From an uncultured Hoeflea sp. (GTDB lineage: Bacteria; Pseudomonadota; Alphaproteobacteria; Rhizobiales; Rhizobiaceae): 64,000 bases of DNA. How positions within the stretch are numbered: position 1 is the first letter of the stretch; the number at the start of each line of letters is the position of its first letter. Made by a program: the position numbers and the translations under genes. The stretch spans positions 124,001 through 188,000 of the forward strand of contig NZ_CANMVK010000001.1 in NCBI RefSeq assembly GCF_947501405.1, in the 5' to 3' direction. The notes under the pieces are model-generated. The model ran no database searches, was not told the origin of the DNA, and saw only the letters and a list, made by a program, of their open reading frames with translations. Positions 24,523-34,970 of this stretch are shown piece after piece.

Positions 24523-27333
24523 TCATTGTCCCAACCGTTCCAGAAGCGCGGGGATGTGCACCTGATCGGCCTTGTAGTTGCCGGTGAGCATGTACATCAC
24601 GATGTTGACGCCCGAGCGGAACGCATATTCGCGTTGCCAGGGATCGGGCGGCACGGTGGAAAACAACGGATAGCCGCGTTCGTCCTTGGCCCAGGCCGCG
24701 GCCATGTCGTTGCCGGTAATCAGGATTGAGGAGACGCCGTCGCCGGCGCGCGCGGGCCGCACTGCGGGATCGTCGGTTTCCGGAATAGCCTCGACCCAGA
24801 GCGGGCCGTCGGCATAGCGGCCGGGAAAGGTATCGAGCAGGAAAAAGGATTTGGTCAGCACGTGGTCGGCCGGCACCGGTTCGAGCGGCGGGACATCGAG
24901 GCTGGAGAGGATCTGCTGCATCCTGCGCGTCAGCGTACTCGATGCGCCGCCAAGATCGGCGATCCGGTCACGGGTATCAAACAGCACCGTGCCGCCGCTC
25001 TTCATATAGGCATCGATGCGGCTGACGGCGGCCGGCGAGGGCATGTCGGCATCCTCGCTCATTGGCCAATAAATCAGCGAATAGAGCGCGAGCTGATCGG
25101 TCTCGATGTCGACACCGATTGATGGACCGGGTTCCAGCGCAGTGCGGTTGGCAAGATATTGCGACAGGCTGTCAAGCCCGAGGCGGCTGGTGCGATCGGC
25201 CTCGTTGTCACCGGTTAGCACATAGGCCAGCCGGGTGCGGTCAAGGCTTTCGAGCAATTCGGCGTCGCCGGGCTGAACGTCCTGCGCGAAGGCTGCACCC
25301 GGAGCCAGCGCGGCTGCCAGAGGCAGTGCAATGATCAGCGCAAGCGCCGCGGTGGCAGCCCGGGCTGCCCGCGGACGCCGCCGGAAGCCGCCATTGAGCG
25401 CGAGCACGATCAGCGTGTCGGCGATCAGCGCCAGCAGTGCCGCGCCAAACAGCCAGGGACGGAAATCGGTGGCGTTGTCGCCGGTGATCGCCGCGCGCGT
25501 GACCGGGCTTTCAAACTCGGGGAACCGGATCGGGCTCAGGGTTTCGCCGCGCTCGAACAGGTTGAGCGCCACGAACCCGTCCTCGGTGCCATAGAGCCCA
25601 GGCGGATTGTCGGGGCTTGCGCGGGTGACCGCGCGCCCGGTGAGGTCGAGTGGTTTGGCGTCGCCGCTTGCGGGCGCCAGAGCGCCGTTGGCGTCAAGCA
25701 GCCGCCAGGGCGGCAGGATGCCGGATCCGGCTTCGCCGCCTCCCGTCACCGCGCGCGACAATTGCACGACACGCCGCAGCATGTCGACGAAATGGCCGGA
25801 GATCGGAAGGGTTGACCATCCCGCTTCGGCAGTGACGTGGAACAGCACGATCTGGCCCGCGCCGCGCTCGGAGGCGGTCACCAGCGGGGTGCCGTCGGCG
25901 AGGCTTGCCCAGGTGCGCTCGGCAAGATCGGCGGACGGTTCTGCCAGTACCTGGCGGCTGACGGTGACGTCACGCGGCGTCGGCAATCCGGCGAAGGGAC
26001 CGGTGGCCGGATAATCGGCCAGCGGCTGCGGCTCCATCCAGGACAGTGCGCCACCGAGTTCGCGCTCGCCCTTGCGCAGCTTGACCGGGGCCAGCGGATC
26101 TTCGGCGGGCGCAGCGGCCAGTCTCGGGCCAGCAAAGCGGATCAGCGTGCCGCCGCGCTCGATCCAGCGGGAAAGCGGCTCGGCCACTTCGGTGGGCAGG
26201 ATGCCGATATCGGCCATCACGATGACCGCCGGCGATTGCCCGAGCAGCTTGGGCAGCGCTGTGCCCAGGTCTGCACTGTCGGCCTCGATCAGGTCGGCAT
26301 AGGGCGCAAGCGCGCGGTTGATGTAGTAGAGCGGCGACAGCAGTGGCTGGGCAATGTCGGCCGCCTCGCCTGAAATCAACGCCACCCGGCGGCGACGGAA
26401 GCTGTCGTCGAGCAGTCGCGCGGATCCGGCGGTTTCGCGTCCGGCGACATCGATGCGGGCGATGTCATTGCGGATCTCGAACGGCGCGGAAATGGCGCCC
26501 GAAGCGCTGGAGGCGTCCAGGTCGAAAGCCAGGTTTCCGGTGGCGATTTCCCGGCCCTTGGCATCGCGCGCGACCAGCCGGAATTCGTCCGCTGCGCCGG
26601 TCTCGAGGCGGGTGGCCGAAACCTCCAGCGTGTCGGCGCCATTGTCCGCGCTGGTCAGCGCCAGCGCCGCTGCCTGCTCGGCGCCAATGATCCGGATGGC
26701 GGCCGGATCAAGCATGGACAGGCGGCCGAATGCGCTGTCATCAGCCTCCGCGCCGATGCCGTCGGTGAGATAGGCGACCGTGCCCGGGCGGGTTTCGCCA
26801 AAAGCGGCAATCAGCGCGGTGATGGCCGCGTCGCGCTCGGGCCGGAGCGGCTGCGGCTTGGCAGCGCGCAACCGGTCGCGCGCGCGATCGACTGTGCCTG
26901 GCGTCGCATCATGGCGACGCTCGGCGGTGAGCACGATCGCAACGGGCAATTCGCTGGCGGCGGCCTCTTCGATCAGCGCCTCGGCGGCTGCCACGCGGTC
27001 TTCCCAGTCGGGCGCGCTGGACCAGCCATTGTCGATGATCAGCGCCAGCGGTCCGTCTTCGTTCAGGGCTTTCTCGCGCGGATTGAGCACCGGTTCGGCC
27101 AGCGCCAGAATGATCAGCGCTGCGATCAGCAGCCGCAGGGCTGTCAGCCACCATGGGCTGCGCGCCGGGGTTTCCTCGGGCTTGAGCACCCGCGCCAGAA
27201 CAGCCAGTGGCGCAAAGGGTTCGGTCTCGGGGCGCGGCGGAGTCAGCCGCAAAAGCCACCAGATGACCGGCAGCGCCAGAAGCCCGAGCAGCACCGCCGG
27301 AGCGCCAAAAGCAATGGGCAGGCCGGCGATCAT
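24523..27333 (-). CDS. DUF4159 domain protein with BatA-like N-terminus
   Basis: A 936-residue membrane protein. It opens with a BatA-type N-terminal region (helices near 8-26 and 62-82, with RLTPPRPE between). A VWA-like segment has LALIIDNGWSS, where the first MIDAS Ser is replaced by Gly. A further membrane pair lies around 655-700, then a C-terminal DUF4159 domain (about 715-936) with SGGTVLFDTRD and ILITGNDMAAAW. Its start overlaps the DUF58 stop by 4 nt. By its family it is a MoxR-system component, of unknown biochemical role. Confidence 0.85.
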   Translation of the reverse strand: MIAGLPIAFGAPAVLLGLLALPVIWWLLRLTPPRPETEPFAPLAVLARVLKPEETPARSPWWLTALRLLIAALIILALAEPVLNPREKALNEDGPLALIIDNGWSSAPDWEDRVAAAEALIEEAAASELPVAIVLTAERRHDATPGTVDRARDRLRAAKPQPLRPERDAAITALIAAFGETRPGTVAYLTDGIGAEADDSAFGRLSMLDPAAIRIIGAEQAAALALTSADNGADTLEVSATRLETGAADEFRLVARDAKGREIATGNLAFDLDASSASGAISAPFEIRNDIARIDVAGRETAGSARLLDDSFRRRRVALISGEAADIAQPLLSPLYYINRALAPYADLIEADSADLGTALPKLLGQSPAVIVMADIGILPTEVAEPLSRWIERGGTLIRFAGPRLAAAPAEDPLAPVKLRKGERELGGALSWMEPQPLADYPATGPFAGLPTPRDVTVSRQVLAEPSADLAERTWASLADGTPLVTASERGAGQIVLFHVTAEAGWSTLPISGHFVDMLRRVVQLSRAVTGGGEAGSGILPPWRLLDANGALAPASGDAKPLDLTGRAVTRASPDNPPGLYGTEDGFVALNLFERGETLSPIRFPEFESPVTRAAITGDNATDFRPWLFGAALLALIADTLIVLALNGGFRRRPRAARAATAALALIIALPLAAALAPGAAFAQDVQPGDAELLESLDRTRLAYVLTGDNEADRTSRLGLDSLSQYLANRTALEPGPSIGVDIETDQLALYSLIYWPMSEDADMPSPAAVSRIDAYMKSGGTVLFDTRDRIADLGGASSTLTRRMQQILSSLDVPPLEPVPADHVLTKSFFLLDTFPGRYADGPLWVEAIPETDDPAVRPARAGDGVSSILITGNDMAAAWAKDERGYPLFSTVPPDPWQREYAFRSGVNIVMYMLTGNYKADQVHIPALLERLGQ

Positions 27334-28295
27334 GCGCTTTGAACCTTGCTGGCTGGTGAGAGGGCGTTTTTGTCGGCTGCCACCCTGGACAGGTTCCCGG
27401 CTGCCGGAACGCCCGAAAGCCGCGCATGCATCGCAGCCAGCGCTTCGGACGCCAGCCGGTCGGTGCTGTGGGGCAGATAGGACCAGCCCAGCCGCCGCAC
27501 GCCCCGGCCCAGGGCGTCACGCCGGGCAAGCCAAGCGCGGCGGTAGTCCGCCGCCACGGTTTCAGCGCGTCCGGCTACCAGCTTCTCGCCGGTTTCGGGA
27601 TCGCGGAATTCGGTTCGGCCGGCATAGGGGAAGTTTTCTTCGGCCGGATCGGAGATTTCGATGGCATGGCCGCGAATGCCGCGTCGCGCCGCCGGGCCGA
27701 TGGCGATGTCGAGGGCCTCGGCGTCATCGAGAAAATCGCTGATCAGCACCACGTCGCTCATCCGCGACACCTGGCCCAGATCCGGCAGCCCGGTTTGCCG
27801 CGGGGCATGCGCCAGCGCCAGAGCCAGCCGCTCGGCGGCATTGCGCGAGGCCAGGGGTTCCATCACGCCGGGACAGCCGATGCGTTCGCCCGAACGCGAC
27901 AGGATCTCCGCCAGCGCCAGCATCAGCACCAGAGCGCGGCTTTCCTTGCCGACAATCGCAGTCTCGGATTTGTAAAGCATCGAGGGCGATCGGTCGGCCC
28001 AGAGCCAGATCGTGTGGGCGGCTTCCCATTCGCGGTCGCGGACATAGAGGTTATCGTCACGGGCCGAACGCCGCCAATCGATGCGGGCAAGCGATTCGCC
28101 CTCCACATAGGGCCGGAATTGCCAGAAGGTTTCGCCGATGCCGCGTTTACGGCGGCCGTGCCAGCCGGCAATCACGGTGTTGGCCACCCGCCGCGCCTCG
28201 GCCAGGCAATCGGGCAGCAGGGCTGCGCGCTGGCGGGCGCGGGCGAGTGCGTCGAGCCGGGCCGTGGGTTGGGTCAGCTGGCCGATCTGGGCCAT
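27330..28295 (-). CDS. DUF58 domain protein
   Basis: A 321-residue cytosolic protein with the DUF58 core: GRRKRGIGETFWQFRPY, then IDWRRSARDDNLYVRDRE, and a VWA-like region containing LWADRSPSM (a D-x-S-x-S motif). It lies 3 nt after the moxR stop and overlaps the DUF4159 start by 4 nt. DUF58 proteins accompany MoxR AAA+ ATPases almost universally and are thought to be their metal-binding partners. The function in this group is unproven. Confidence 0.9.
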   Translation of the reverse strand: MAQIGQLTQPTARLDALARARQRAALLPDCLAEARRVANTVIAGWHGRRKRGIGETFWQFRPYVEGESLARIDWRRSARDDNLYVRDREWEAAHTIWLWADRSPSMLYKSETAIVGKESRALVLMLALAEILSRSGERIGCPGVMEPLASRNAAERLALALAHAPRQTGLPDLGQVSRMSDVVLISDFLDDAEALDIAIGPAARRGIRGHAIEISDPAEENFPYAGRTEFRDPETGEKLVAGRAETVAADYRRAWLARRDALGRGVRRLGWSYLPHSTDRLASEALAAMHARLSGVPAAGNLSRVAADKNALSPASKVQSA

Positions 28296-28298
28296 CGG

Positions 28299-29312
<1,014 letters not shown>

Positions 29313-29470
29313 GGGAATCTCCGCGTGTTGTCTTTCGGGTCTGGGGTCAGCTTATTCTACGCTGAAAGGCTGACAAGGGCAGTGCTGTTGACTATCTGGT
29401 TACCACAGGGTCACGTGTCGGCGACGCAAACCGTTTCGGCGTGGCGCTCCCAACATAGCTGGACAGGACA

Positions 29471-30091
29471 ATGGCAAAAACAAGGACCAACACGAAATCC
29501 GACGCTAGCGATCTGGCGGCGATGATTTCGCGCGCCCAGGCCGATCGCAATGCGGGCAAGGACGGTTTGCCGCCGGTCGAGCGCTGGAATCCGCCCTATT
29601 GCGGCGAAATCGACATGGAAATCCGCGCCGACGGAACCTGGTTCTATATGGGGACGCCGATTGGGCGGCAGGCGCTGGTGCGGCTTTTTTCGACGGTGCT
29701 GCGCCGCGACGAGGACGGCAAGACCTACCTCGTAACACCTGTGGAAAAGATCGGTATCCGGGTCGTAGATGCGCCGTTTCTGGCGGTCGAGATGTCGGTG
29801 GGCGAAGAGGATGGCGAAGCTGTGCTCAGCTTCCGCACCAATGTCGGCGACGTGGTGCGCGCCGATCAGGATCATCCGCTGCGCTTTGTCACCCAGGGCA
29901 AGGACGAGCAGCTCAAGCCCTATATCCTGGTGCGCGGACGGCTCGAGGCGCTGGTCAACCGTGCGGTGACCTACGATCTTCTGGCCCTTGGCGAAGCGGT
30001 GGACATCGACGGCGTACAAGTGTTCGCGATCCGCTCGGCGGGTGCGGTGTTTCCGGTGATGGCGATGGCGGATCTGGAGGCGCGGGTTTGA
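29471..30091 (+). CDS. DUF1285 domain protein
   Basis: A 206-residue protein matching DUF1285 throughout. GLPPVERWNPPYCGEIDMEI opens the domain, and GTWFYMGTPIGRQALVRLF and TYLVTPVEK are also conserved segments. Its role is unknown. Its stop overlaps the TTG start of the Nudix gene (TTGA), and that gene overlaps the CCA-transferase gene (GTGA), so the three are one translationally coupled operon. It is divergent from moxR. Confidence 0.9.
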   Translation: MAKTRTNTKSDASDLAAMISRAQADRNAGKDGLPPVERWNPPYCGEIDMEIRADGTWFYMGTPIGRQALVRLFSTVLRRDEDGKTYLVTPVEKIGIRVVDAPFLAVEMSVGEEDGEAVLSFRTNVGDVVRADQDHPLRFVTQGKDEQLKPYILVRGRLEALVNRAVTYDLLALGEAVDIDGVQVFAIRSAGAVFPVMAMADLEARV

Positions 30092-30747
30092 GCGGCACAA
30101 CCTCCACACTGCCGCGCCGGTTCGACGCCGGCGAATTCCGGACGCGCGCGGCGCGCCACGATCCCGGCCATGCCTTCGGGCCCGAGCCCGCGCATCTCGC
30201 CCATGGCGATCACGTGCTCAATCCGGACCTGGTGTCAGGGCTGTCGGGCGTGCGGTTGCGCGAGGCGGCGGTGCTGGTGCCGGTGACCGATGATGGTCCC
30301 GATGCGCGGGTGATCCTGACCCGGCGGACGGCTGCGCTGCGCAAGCATTCGGGTCAGGTCGCCTTCCCCGGTGGTGCGATCGATCCGGAAGACGGCAGCC
30401 CCGAGATTGCCGCCATGCGCGAGGCGGAGGAGGAGATCGGGCTCGACCGGCAATTCGTCGAGCCGGTCGGCCGTCTGCCGGTCTATATGACCACCACCGG
30501 GTTTCGCATTACCCCGGTGCTGTCGGTGGTGCGGCCGGGATATCAGTTGGCCGCCAATCCCGACGAGGTCGATCAGGTGTTCGAAACACCGTTGTCGTTC
30601 CTGATGGATCCTGCCAACCACCAGCGCGAAAGCCGGGTCTGGGAGAATGTCGAGCGGCATTACTACGTCATGCCCTATGGCGAACACTACATCTGGGGCG
30701 TGACCGCCGGCATTATCCGGACCATGTATGAAAGGCTCTATGCGTGA
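30088..30747 (+). CDS. CoA-type Nudix pyrophosphatase
   Basis: A 219-residue Nudix enzyme of the CoA-diphosphatase group, which cleaves CoA to phosphopantetheine and 3',5'-ADP. The CoA-family block LRKHSGQVAFPGG is at 84-96, and the Nudix box runs to REAEEEIGL (111-119). It uses a TTG start at 30088, shown by an ideal GGAGG 7 nt upstream and the 4-nt overlap with DUF1285. No ATG lies upstream in the frame that would fit. It overlaps the next gene by 4 nt. Confidence 0.88.
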   Translation: MSGTTSTLPRRFDAGEFRTRAARHDPGHAFGPEPAHLAHGDHVLNPDLVSGLSGVRLREAAVLVPVTDDGPDARVILTRRTAALRKHSGQVAFPGGAIDPEDGSPEIAAMREAEEEIGLDRQFVEPVGRLPVYMTTTGFRITPVLSVVRPGYQLAANPDEVDQVFETPLSFLMDPANHQRESRVWENVERHYYVMPYGEHYIWGVTAGIIRTMYERLYA

Positions 30748-32024
30748 GCGACCGACAGGGTATGAGCGGCAATCCGGGCGTTGCCGGCCAGGACTGGTTT
30801 TCCAATCCGGCGCTGAGCCGCATTTTCGCGCTGTTCAATGAAGATGGCGAGCAGGATGGCGGGGAAATCCGCGTTGTTGGCGGCGCGGTGCGCAATGCGC
30901 TGATGGGGCTCGCGGTCTCCGATATCGATCTGGCCACCACGTGGCCGCCGGAAGATGTGGTGTCGCGGGCGCAAGCGGCGGGAATCAAAGCGGTCCCCAC
31001 CGGAATCGATCACGGCACGGTCACTCTGGTGATTGACGGCCAGGGCTTCGAGATCACCACGCTGCGCCATGATGCAGAGACCGACGGCCGCCGCGCCAAG
31101 GTGCATTTCGGGCGCGACTGGCAGGTGGACGCCGAACGCCGGGATTTCACCATCAATGCGCTTTATGCGGATCAGCACGGCGATGTCATCGATCTTGTCG
31201 GCGGGCTGGCCGACATCGAGGCGCGGCTGGTGCGCTTTATCGGCGCGGCCGATGCGCGGATTGCCGAAGATTATCTGCGCGTGCTGCGCTACTTCCGCTT
31301 CGATGCCCATTATGGCCACGGCCGCCCGGACCCGGAGGCGCTGAAGGCCTGCGCGCGGGCGCGCGACAAATTGTCGAACCTGTCGGCGGAACGGGTCTGG
31401 AAGGAACTCAAGACCCTGCTTTGTGCCCGCGACCCGGGGCGGGCGCTGTTGTGGATGCGCCAGACCGGCGTGCTGACGGCGGTACTGCCGGAAACGGAAA
31501 AATGGGGCATCGATTCGATCGCCGGGTTGATCTCCACCGAAGCAGCGCTGGACTGGGAGGCCGATCCGATGCTTCGGCTGATGGCGATCATTCCGCCTGA
31601 TCCGGCGCGGGTGCGGGAGCTGGCAGCACGGCTGAGACTGTCGCGGGCCGAGGCCGTGCGGCTTGACGAATGGGCCGAAGCCCCGAATGCCGATCCGCAT
31701 ATGGCGATCACGGCGCTCGACCGGTTGATATACAGCCTTGGTTGCGGCCCGGTTGGTGACCGCATCCGGCTTGCGCTGGTTTCTGCCCGGGGGAAGGCTG
31801 AAAGCGATCCTGCCGCACTCGAGCAGTCCGCCGCCCTTAACCGGCAACTGGCGCATGCTTTGAAATGGCGGCGTCCGGTGTTTCCGGTCGCGGGCGCGGA
31901 CCTGATCGCTCACGGCCATGAGCCTGGACCGGAAATGGGCGCCACGCTCGCGGCGCTGGAAGCGCGCTGGGTCAAGAGCAACTTCACACTTGAAAAAGAA
32001 GCGCTGCTGTCGACGCTCAACTGA
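30744..32024 (+). CDS. cca: CCA tRNA nucleotidyltransferase / poly(A) polymerase family
   Basis: A 426-residue class-II nucleotidyltransferase that adds or repairs the 3' CCA end of tRNAs. RVVGGAVRNALMG forms the nucleotide-binding loop, DIDLATTW carries the catalytic D-x-D, and RRDFTINAL is the family hallmark. A helical C-terminal tRNA-binding part follows. It starts with GTG at 30744, overlapping the Nudix stop. ATG seven codons in is a weaker alternative. In rhizobia this gene typically follows the DUF1285 and Nudix genes. Confidence 0.92.
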   Translation: MSDRQGMSGNPGVAGQDWFSNPALSRIFALFNEDGEQDGGEIRVVGGAVRNALMGLAVSDIDLATTWPPEDVVSRAQAAGIKAVPTGIDHGTVTLVIDGQGFEITTLRHDAETDGRRAKVHFGRDWQVDAERRDFTINALYADQHGDVIDLVGGLADIEARLVRFIGAADARIAEDYLRVLRYFRFDAHYGHGRPDPEALKACARARDKLSNLSAERVWKELKTLLCARDPGRALLWMRQTGVLTAVLPETEKWGIDSIAGLISTEAALDWEADPMLRLMAIIPPDPARVRELAARLRLSRAEAVRLDEWAEAPNADPHMAITALDRLIYSLGCGPVGDRIRLALVSARGKAESDPAALEQSAALNRQLAHALKWRRPVFPVAGADLIAHGHEPGPEMGATLAALEARWVKSNFTLEKEALLSTLN

Positions 32025-32210
32025 GCAGCGTCTTCTTGTCGCGGACAGGTCGTCAAGGCGTGTGGGCATGAGCCGCGTGACCGCGCGCATCGGAGGATTT
32101 GGGCGCGGTCTCATTTTCGCGGTTACTGCCGGCACATCCTCAGGCTCACCGTCCAGGTACGACCGGGCAAGCGGTTACTGGGCGGCTTCAGGTCTTTCTT
32201 CGTGCTGCGA

Positions 32211-32396
32211 TCAGGCGGCGGATTTGTCGTCCATCGTCCGGTCCTTGATCTGCTCGACAATCGATGGTCGGATAATGGTTTCGCCATGGGCGCCGCGCAG
32301 ATGATCAATGGCACGCGAAACGATCTCGGCTTCGCTGTCGGAACGGGTGTGCCAGTCGCAGCCCGGAACGAGGGATCCGCAATGGAAGGTCTTCAT
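32211..32396 (-). CDS. DUF1059 domain protein
   Basis: A 61-residue protein with the DUF1059 pattern: KTFHCGSLVPGCDW at the start (two Cys), then a TRSDSEAEIVSRAIDHL helix and HLRGAHG. It resembles a tiny zinc-binding domain, but its function is unknown. ATG 32396 follows GAGGAG. It is a monocistronic gene just before hemF on the same strand, separated by about 115 nt. Confidence 0.88.
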   Translation of the reverse strand: MKTFHCGSLVPGCDWHTRSDSEAEIVSRAIDHLRGAHGETIIRPSIVEQIKDRTMDDKSAA

Positions 32397-32512
32397 GGCC
32401 AACTCCTCTTTTCAGTGCAGAAAACCAGGACGCCGTGGAGCCGGCGTTCTGGCCGGTAGAGGCCAAGTGTAGCAGAAATCCCGTGCCGATGCACGCCGCG
32501 CGGGTAGCGCTT

Positions 32513-33424
32513 TTAGGGATACATCACCACCGGCGGCAGCGACGACAGGATCGAGGTAACATTGCCGCCGGTCTTGAGGCCGAAGATGGTGCCGCGGTCA
32601 TAAAGCAGGTTGAACTCCACATAACGGCCGCGGCGGATGAGCTGTTCGGTGCGTTCGGCGTCCGACCAGGGTTTGGTGAAGTTGGAGCGGACGATTCTGG
32701 GGTAGACCACGTTAAAGGCGCGCCCGACATCCTGGGTGAAGGCGAAATCGGCCTCCCAGCCGCCATTGTCCTGTCCGGTGTGCAGCCAGTCGTAGAAAAT
32801 GCCGCCGATGCCGCGCGCTTCGTCACGGTGCGGCAGGAAGAAATATTCGTCGCACCAGGCTTTGAATTTGGGGTAGTCTGCCACCGCGTGGCGCTCGCAG
32901 GCGATTTCCATGGCCCGATGGAACAAGAGCGTGTCCGGATCGGTCTGGGTCCGCCGGTTGTCGAGCACCGGGGTCAGATCGGCGCCGCCGCCAAACCACT
33001 GGCTGGTGGTCACCACCATGCGGGTGTTCATGTGTACGGTGGGCACATGCGGGTTGACCGGATGGGCGATCAGCGAGATGCCCGAGGCCCAGAATTTCGG
33101 ATCTTCCTCGGCGCCGGGGATCTGCTTGCGGAACTCAGGAGAGAATTCGCCATGCACCGTGGAGGTGTGAACGCCGGCCTTTTCGAACAGCCGGCCCTTC
33201 ATGATCGACATGGTGCCGCCGCCGCCCGCGCCCTCGTCGCGCTGCCAGGGCGTGCGTTCGAAACGGCCGGCATCACCGGGCGATTGCGGGTGCTCGGCTT
33301 CGTCCTCGAGCGCTTCGAAACTCGCGCAGATCTGGTCGCGCAGATGCTCAAACCACTGGCGGGCCCTGGTCTTCTTGTCTTCGATATCGTCGGGCAGGCC
33401 GACCGGCAGGTTAGGGCGTTGCAT
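32513..33424 (-). CDS. hemF: oxygen-dependent coproporphyrinogen III oxidase
   Basis: A 303-residue haem-pathway enzyme that decarboxylates coproporphyrinogen III to protoporphyrinogen IX using O2. Family segments are clear: [37 protein letters not shown] and the C-terminal [15 protein letters not shown] and ILSSLPP. ATG 33424 is preferred to ATG 33436, since GAGGA lies 6 nt upstream. It is a single gene flanked by a small hypothetical gene on the opposite strand. Confidence 0.96.
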   Translation of the reverse strand: MQRPNLPVGLPDDIEDKKTRARQWFEHLRDQICASFEALEDEAEHPQSPGDAGRFERTPWQRDEGAGGGGTMSIMKGRLFEKAGVHTSTVHGEFSPEFRKQIPGAEEDPKFWASGISLIAHPVNPHVPTVHMNTRMVVTTSQWFGGGADLTPVLDNRRTQTDPDTLLFHRAMEIACERHAVADYPKFKAWCDEYFFLPHRDEARGIGGIFYDWLHTGQDNGGWEADFAFTQDVGRAFNVVYPRIVRSNFTKPWSDAERTEQLIRRGRYVEFNLLYDRGTIFGLKTGGNVTSILSSLPPVVMYP

Positions 33425-33611
33425 GGGTGTCCTCATTGGCTGCGAAGCGCAGTCATATCAGCACAATCGGCATGATGTAAGATCGGGATTTTGCCTTGTA
33501 TTGCGCCGCGTTTTTCTCCGCACGGGCGGCCGGGTGAGCGAGGCCGAAACGCGGCAGGACTCGCCCAATTCGCCGTTCTGCGCTATGTTTCCGGATGCAG
33601 AAGGATGAGCC

Positions 33612-33878
33612 GTGAGCCGATATCGACAGCCTCCGCCGCTTGAGGGCCTGCGCCGGGAAATCGCCCGGGCGCGCGGGCAGAAATCCGCAAGTGTCTCGGG
33701 CGGATTTGTGCGCGAGACCTTCCGGCTGAGCCGCGGCGAGGCGCGTGAGAAGGCCCGGGAGTGGTTTTCCACCTGGCCCAAGGCCGCCTATTGGACCGAG
33801 GTCGAAAGCTGGCGCGCACTGCCTGGCGACGACGACACCATCGAATTCACCATGCGGCGGCTGCCAACGGCGGATTGA
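33612..33878 (+). CDS. small basic hypothetical protein
   Basis: An 88-residue protein with a GTG start at 33612 behind AAGGATGAGCC. It is basic, with EGLRREIARARGQK at the N-terminus and two Trp-rich segments (REWFSTWPKAAYWTEVESW). No domain is recognised, but the composition and Shine-Dalgarno support a real gene. It is convergent with soxR, which ends about 90 nt downstream. Confidence 0.6.
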   Translation: MSRYRQPPPLEGLRREIARARGQKSASVSGGFVRETFRLSRGEAREKAREWFSTWPKAAYWTEVESWRALPGDDDTIEFTMRRLPTAD

Positions 33879-33970
33879 TACAGCACCCGGCTGCGGGTTG
33901 GAAACTTCGGCGTTCGCGTTTGGGTATGTTTTCCTGACGGCGTGCGCCTCTGTTTCTTGAGGCGGCGCAC

Positions 33971-34441
33971 TCAATCGGGCTTGCTGATGGTTTGCTGCAC
34001 CACCAGGCGCGGCCCGGCACCGGTCTGGGCCGCCGCGTCTTCGGGATTGTAGAGTTTGCAAGCCGCAAGCGACAGGCAACCGCAGCCGATACAGCCGTCC
34101 AGCCGGTCGCGCAGCCGTTCGAGCATGGCGATGCGTTCGTCGAGATGGCTGCGGAAGCCACGGCTGATCTTCTCCCAGTCGCGTTTGGTGGGCGTGCGTT
34201 CGAGCGGCAATTTCTTAAGCTGCGCGCGGATTTGCTCGAGGCTGAAGCCCAATTGCTGGGCGATCAGGATGAACGACAATCGCCGGATGTCGGAGCGGAT
34301 GAACATGCGCCTTCCGCCTGGAGTCCGCCGGGCCGAGACCAGCCCTTCATCGTCATAAAAGCGGATTGCGGAGACGGCGAGACCGGTGCGCCGAGCCACG
34401 TCGCCGATCGAAAGCAGCCCGGTTTTCAGGTTTGTCGACAT
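33971..34441 (-). CDS. soxR: redox-sensitive MerR-family activator
   Basis: A 156-residue regulator. A MerR helix-turn-helix (SIGDVARRTGLAVSAIRFYDDE) and dimerisation helix are followed by the [2Fe-2S] ligands Cys117, Cys120, Cys122 and Cys128 in CIGCGCLSLAAC. Redox-cycling compounds oxidise or nitrosylate the cluster and turn on target promoters. The start is ATG 34441, which directly follows the SoxR operator at 34463-34478. It is divergent from a VOC-domain gene that is its apparent target. Confidence 0.96.
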   Translation of the reverse strand: MSTNLKTGLLSIGDVARRTGLAVSAIRFYDDEGLVSARRTPGGRRMFIRSDIRRLSFILIAQQLGFSLEQIRAQLKKLPLERTPTKRDWEKISRGFRSHLDERIAMLERLRDRLDGCIGCGCLSLAACKLYNPEDAAAQTGAGPRLVVQQTISKPD

Positions 34442-34457
34442 GATTGAAAAAAACCTC

Positions 34458-34488
34458 TTGATCTCAAGTGAACTTGAGAAAGTAACAT
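34458..34488 (+). promoter_or_regulatory. SoxR-controlled promoter with operator
   Basis: A perfect SoxR palindrome CTCAAGTGAACTTGAG (34463-34478) lies between TTGATC (-35, 34458-34463) and TAACAT (-10, 34483-34488). The spacer is 19 nt, the elongated length typical of MerR-family activated promoters. The promoter faces the VOC gene at 34527. It also overlaps the soxR upstream region, so soxR may be autoregulated. Confidence 0.88.
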
Positions 34489-34526
34489 GAGATTCAGTCA
34501 GTGCAATGCAAGAAAAGGAAACCCCA

Positions 34527-34913
34527 ATGACCCGGTCCACGCTCGAACATCTCAATGTCACCGTCGCCGATGCTCCCGCCACCGCGAAGTGGCTGTGCGA
34601 AGCCTTCGGCTGGAAAATCCGCTGGCAGGGACCGGCGATAAATGGCGGGCTGTCGATCCATGTCGGCTCTGATGATGTCTATCTGGCAGTCTTCACACCC
34701 AAGGAGGGTGCAGCTCCGCGCAACGGCAATCCGCGCGGCGAGGCGGGCAATCTCAACCATGTCGGCATCGTCGTCGACGATCTCGACGGCGTTGAGGAGA
34801 AGGTGAAAATCCTGGGCTACAAGCCCTACAATCACGCCGATTACGAGCCTGGCCGCCGGTTTTATTTCGATGATGAGAACGGCATCGAATTCGAAGTGGT
34901 CAGTTATGACTGA
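34527..34913 (+). CDS. VOC-superfamily protein (glyoxalase-like), SoxR target
   Basis: A 128-residue protein of the vicinal-oxygen-chelate (glyoxalase/bleomycin-resistance/dioxygenase) superfamily. LEHLNVTVADAPATAKWL and GNLNHVGIVVDDLDGVEE are the two beta-alpha-beta entries. His residues in EHLN and LNHVG plus a final Glu in EFEVV could bind a metal. Such proteins may detoxify a dicarbonyl or bind a redox drug; the ligand is unknown. ATG 34527 follows AAGGAAA. The promoter is a SoxR-type one, so it should be induced by redox-cycling agents. Confidence 0.85.
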   Translation: MTRSTLEHLNVTVADAPATAKWLCEAFGWKIRWQGPAINGGLSIHVGSDDVYLAVFTPKEGAAPRNGNPRGEAGNLNHVGIVVDDLDGVEEKVKILGYKPYNHADYEPGRRFYFDDENGIEFEVVSYD

Positions 34914-34970
34914 GCTATCGGCAGGCGCCATGTTCGCGGCTGGTTCCCAGATGCGCGGCTGGTCTCGGTC

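Noticed and set aside
22755-24587. A 610-codon open frame antisense to the VWA-like membrane protein gene
   Set aside because: High-GC antisense shadow: it exactly overlaps a well-supported gene and the translation lacks domains.
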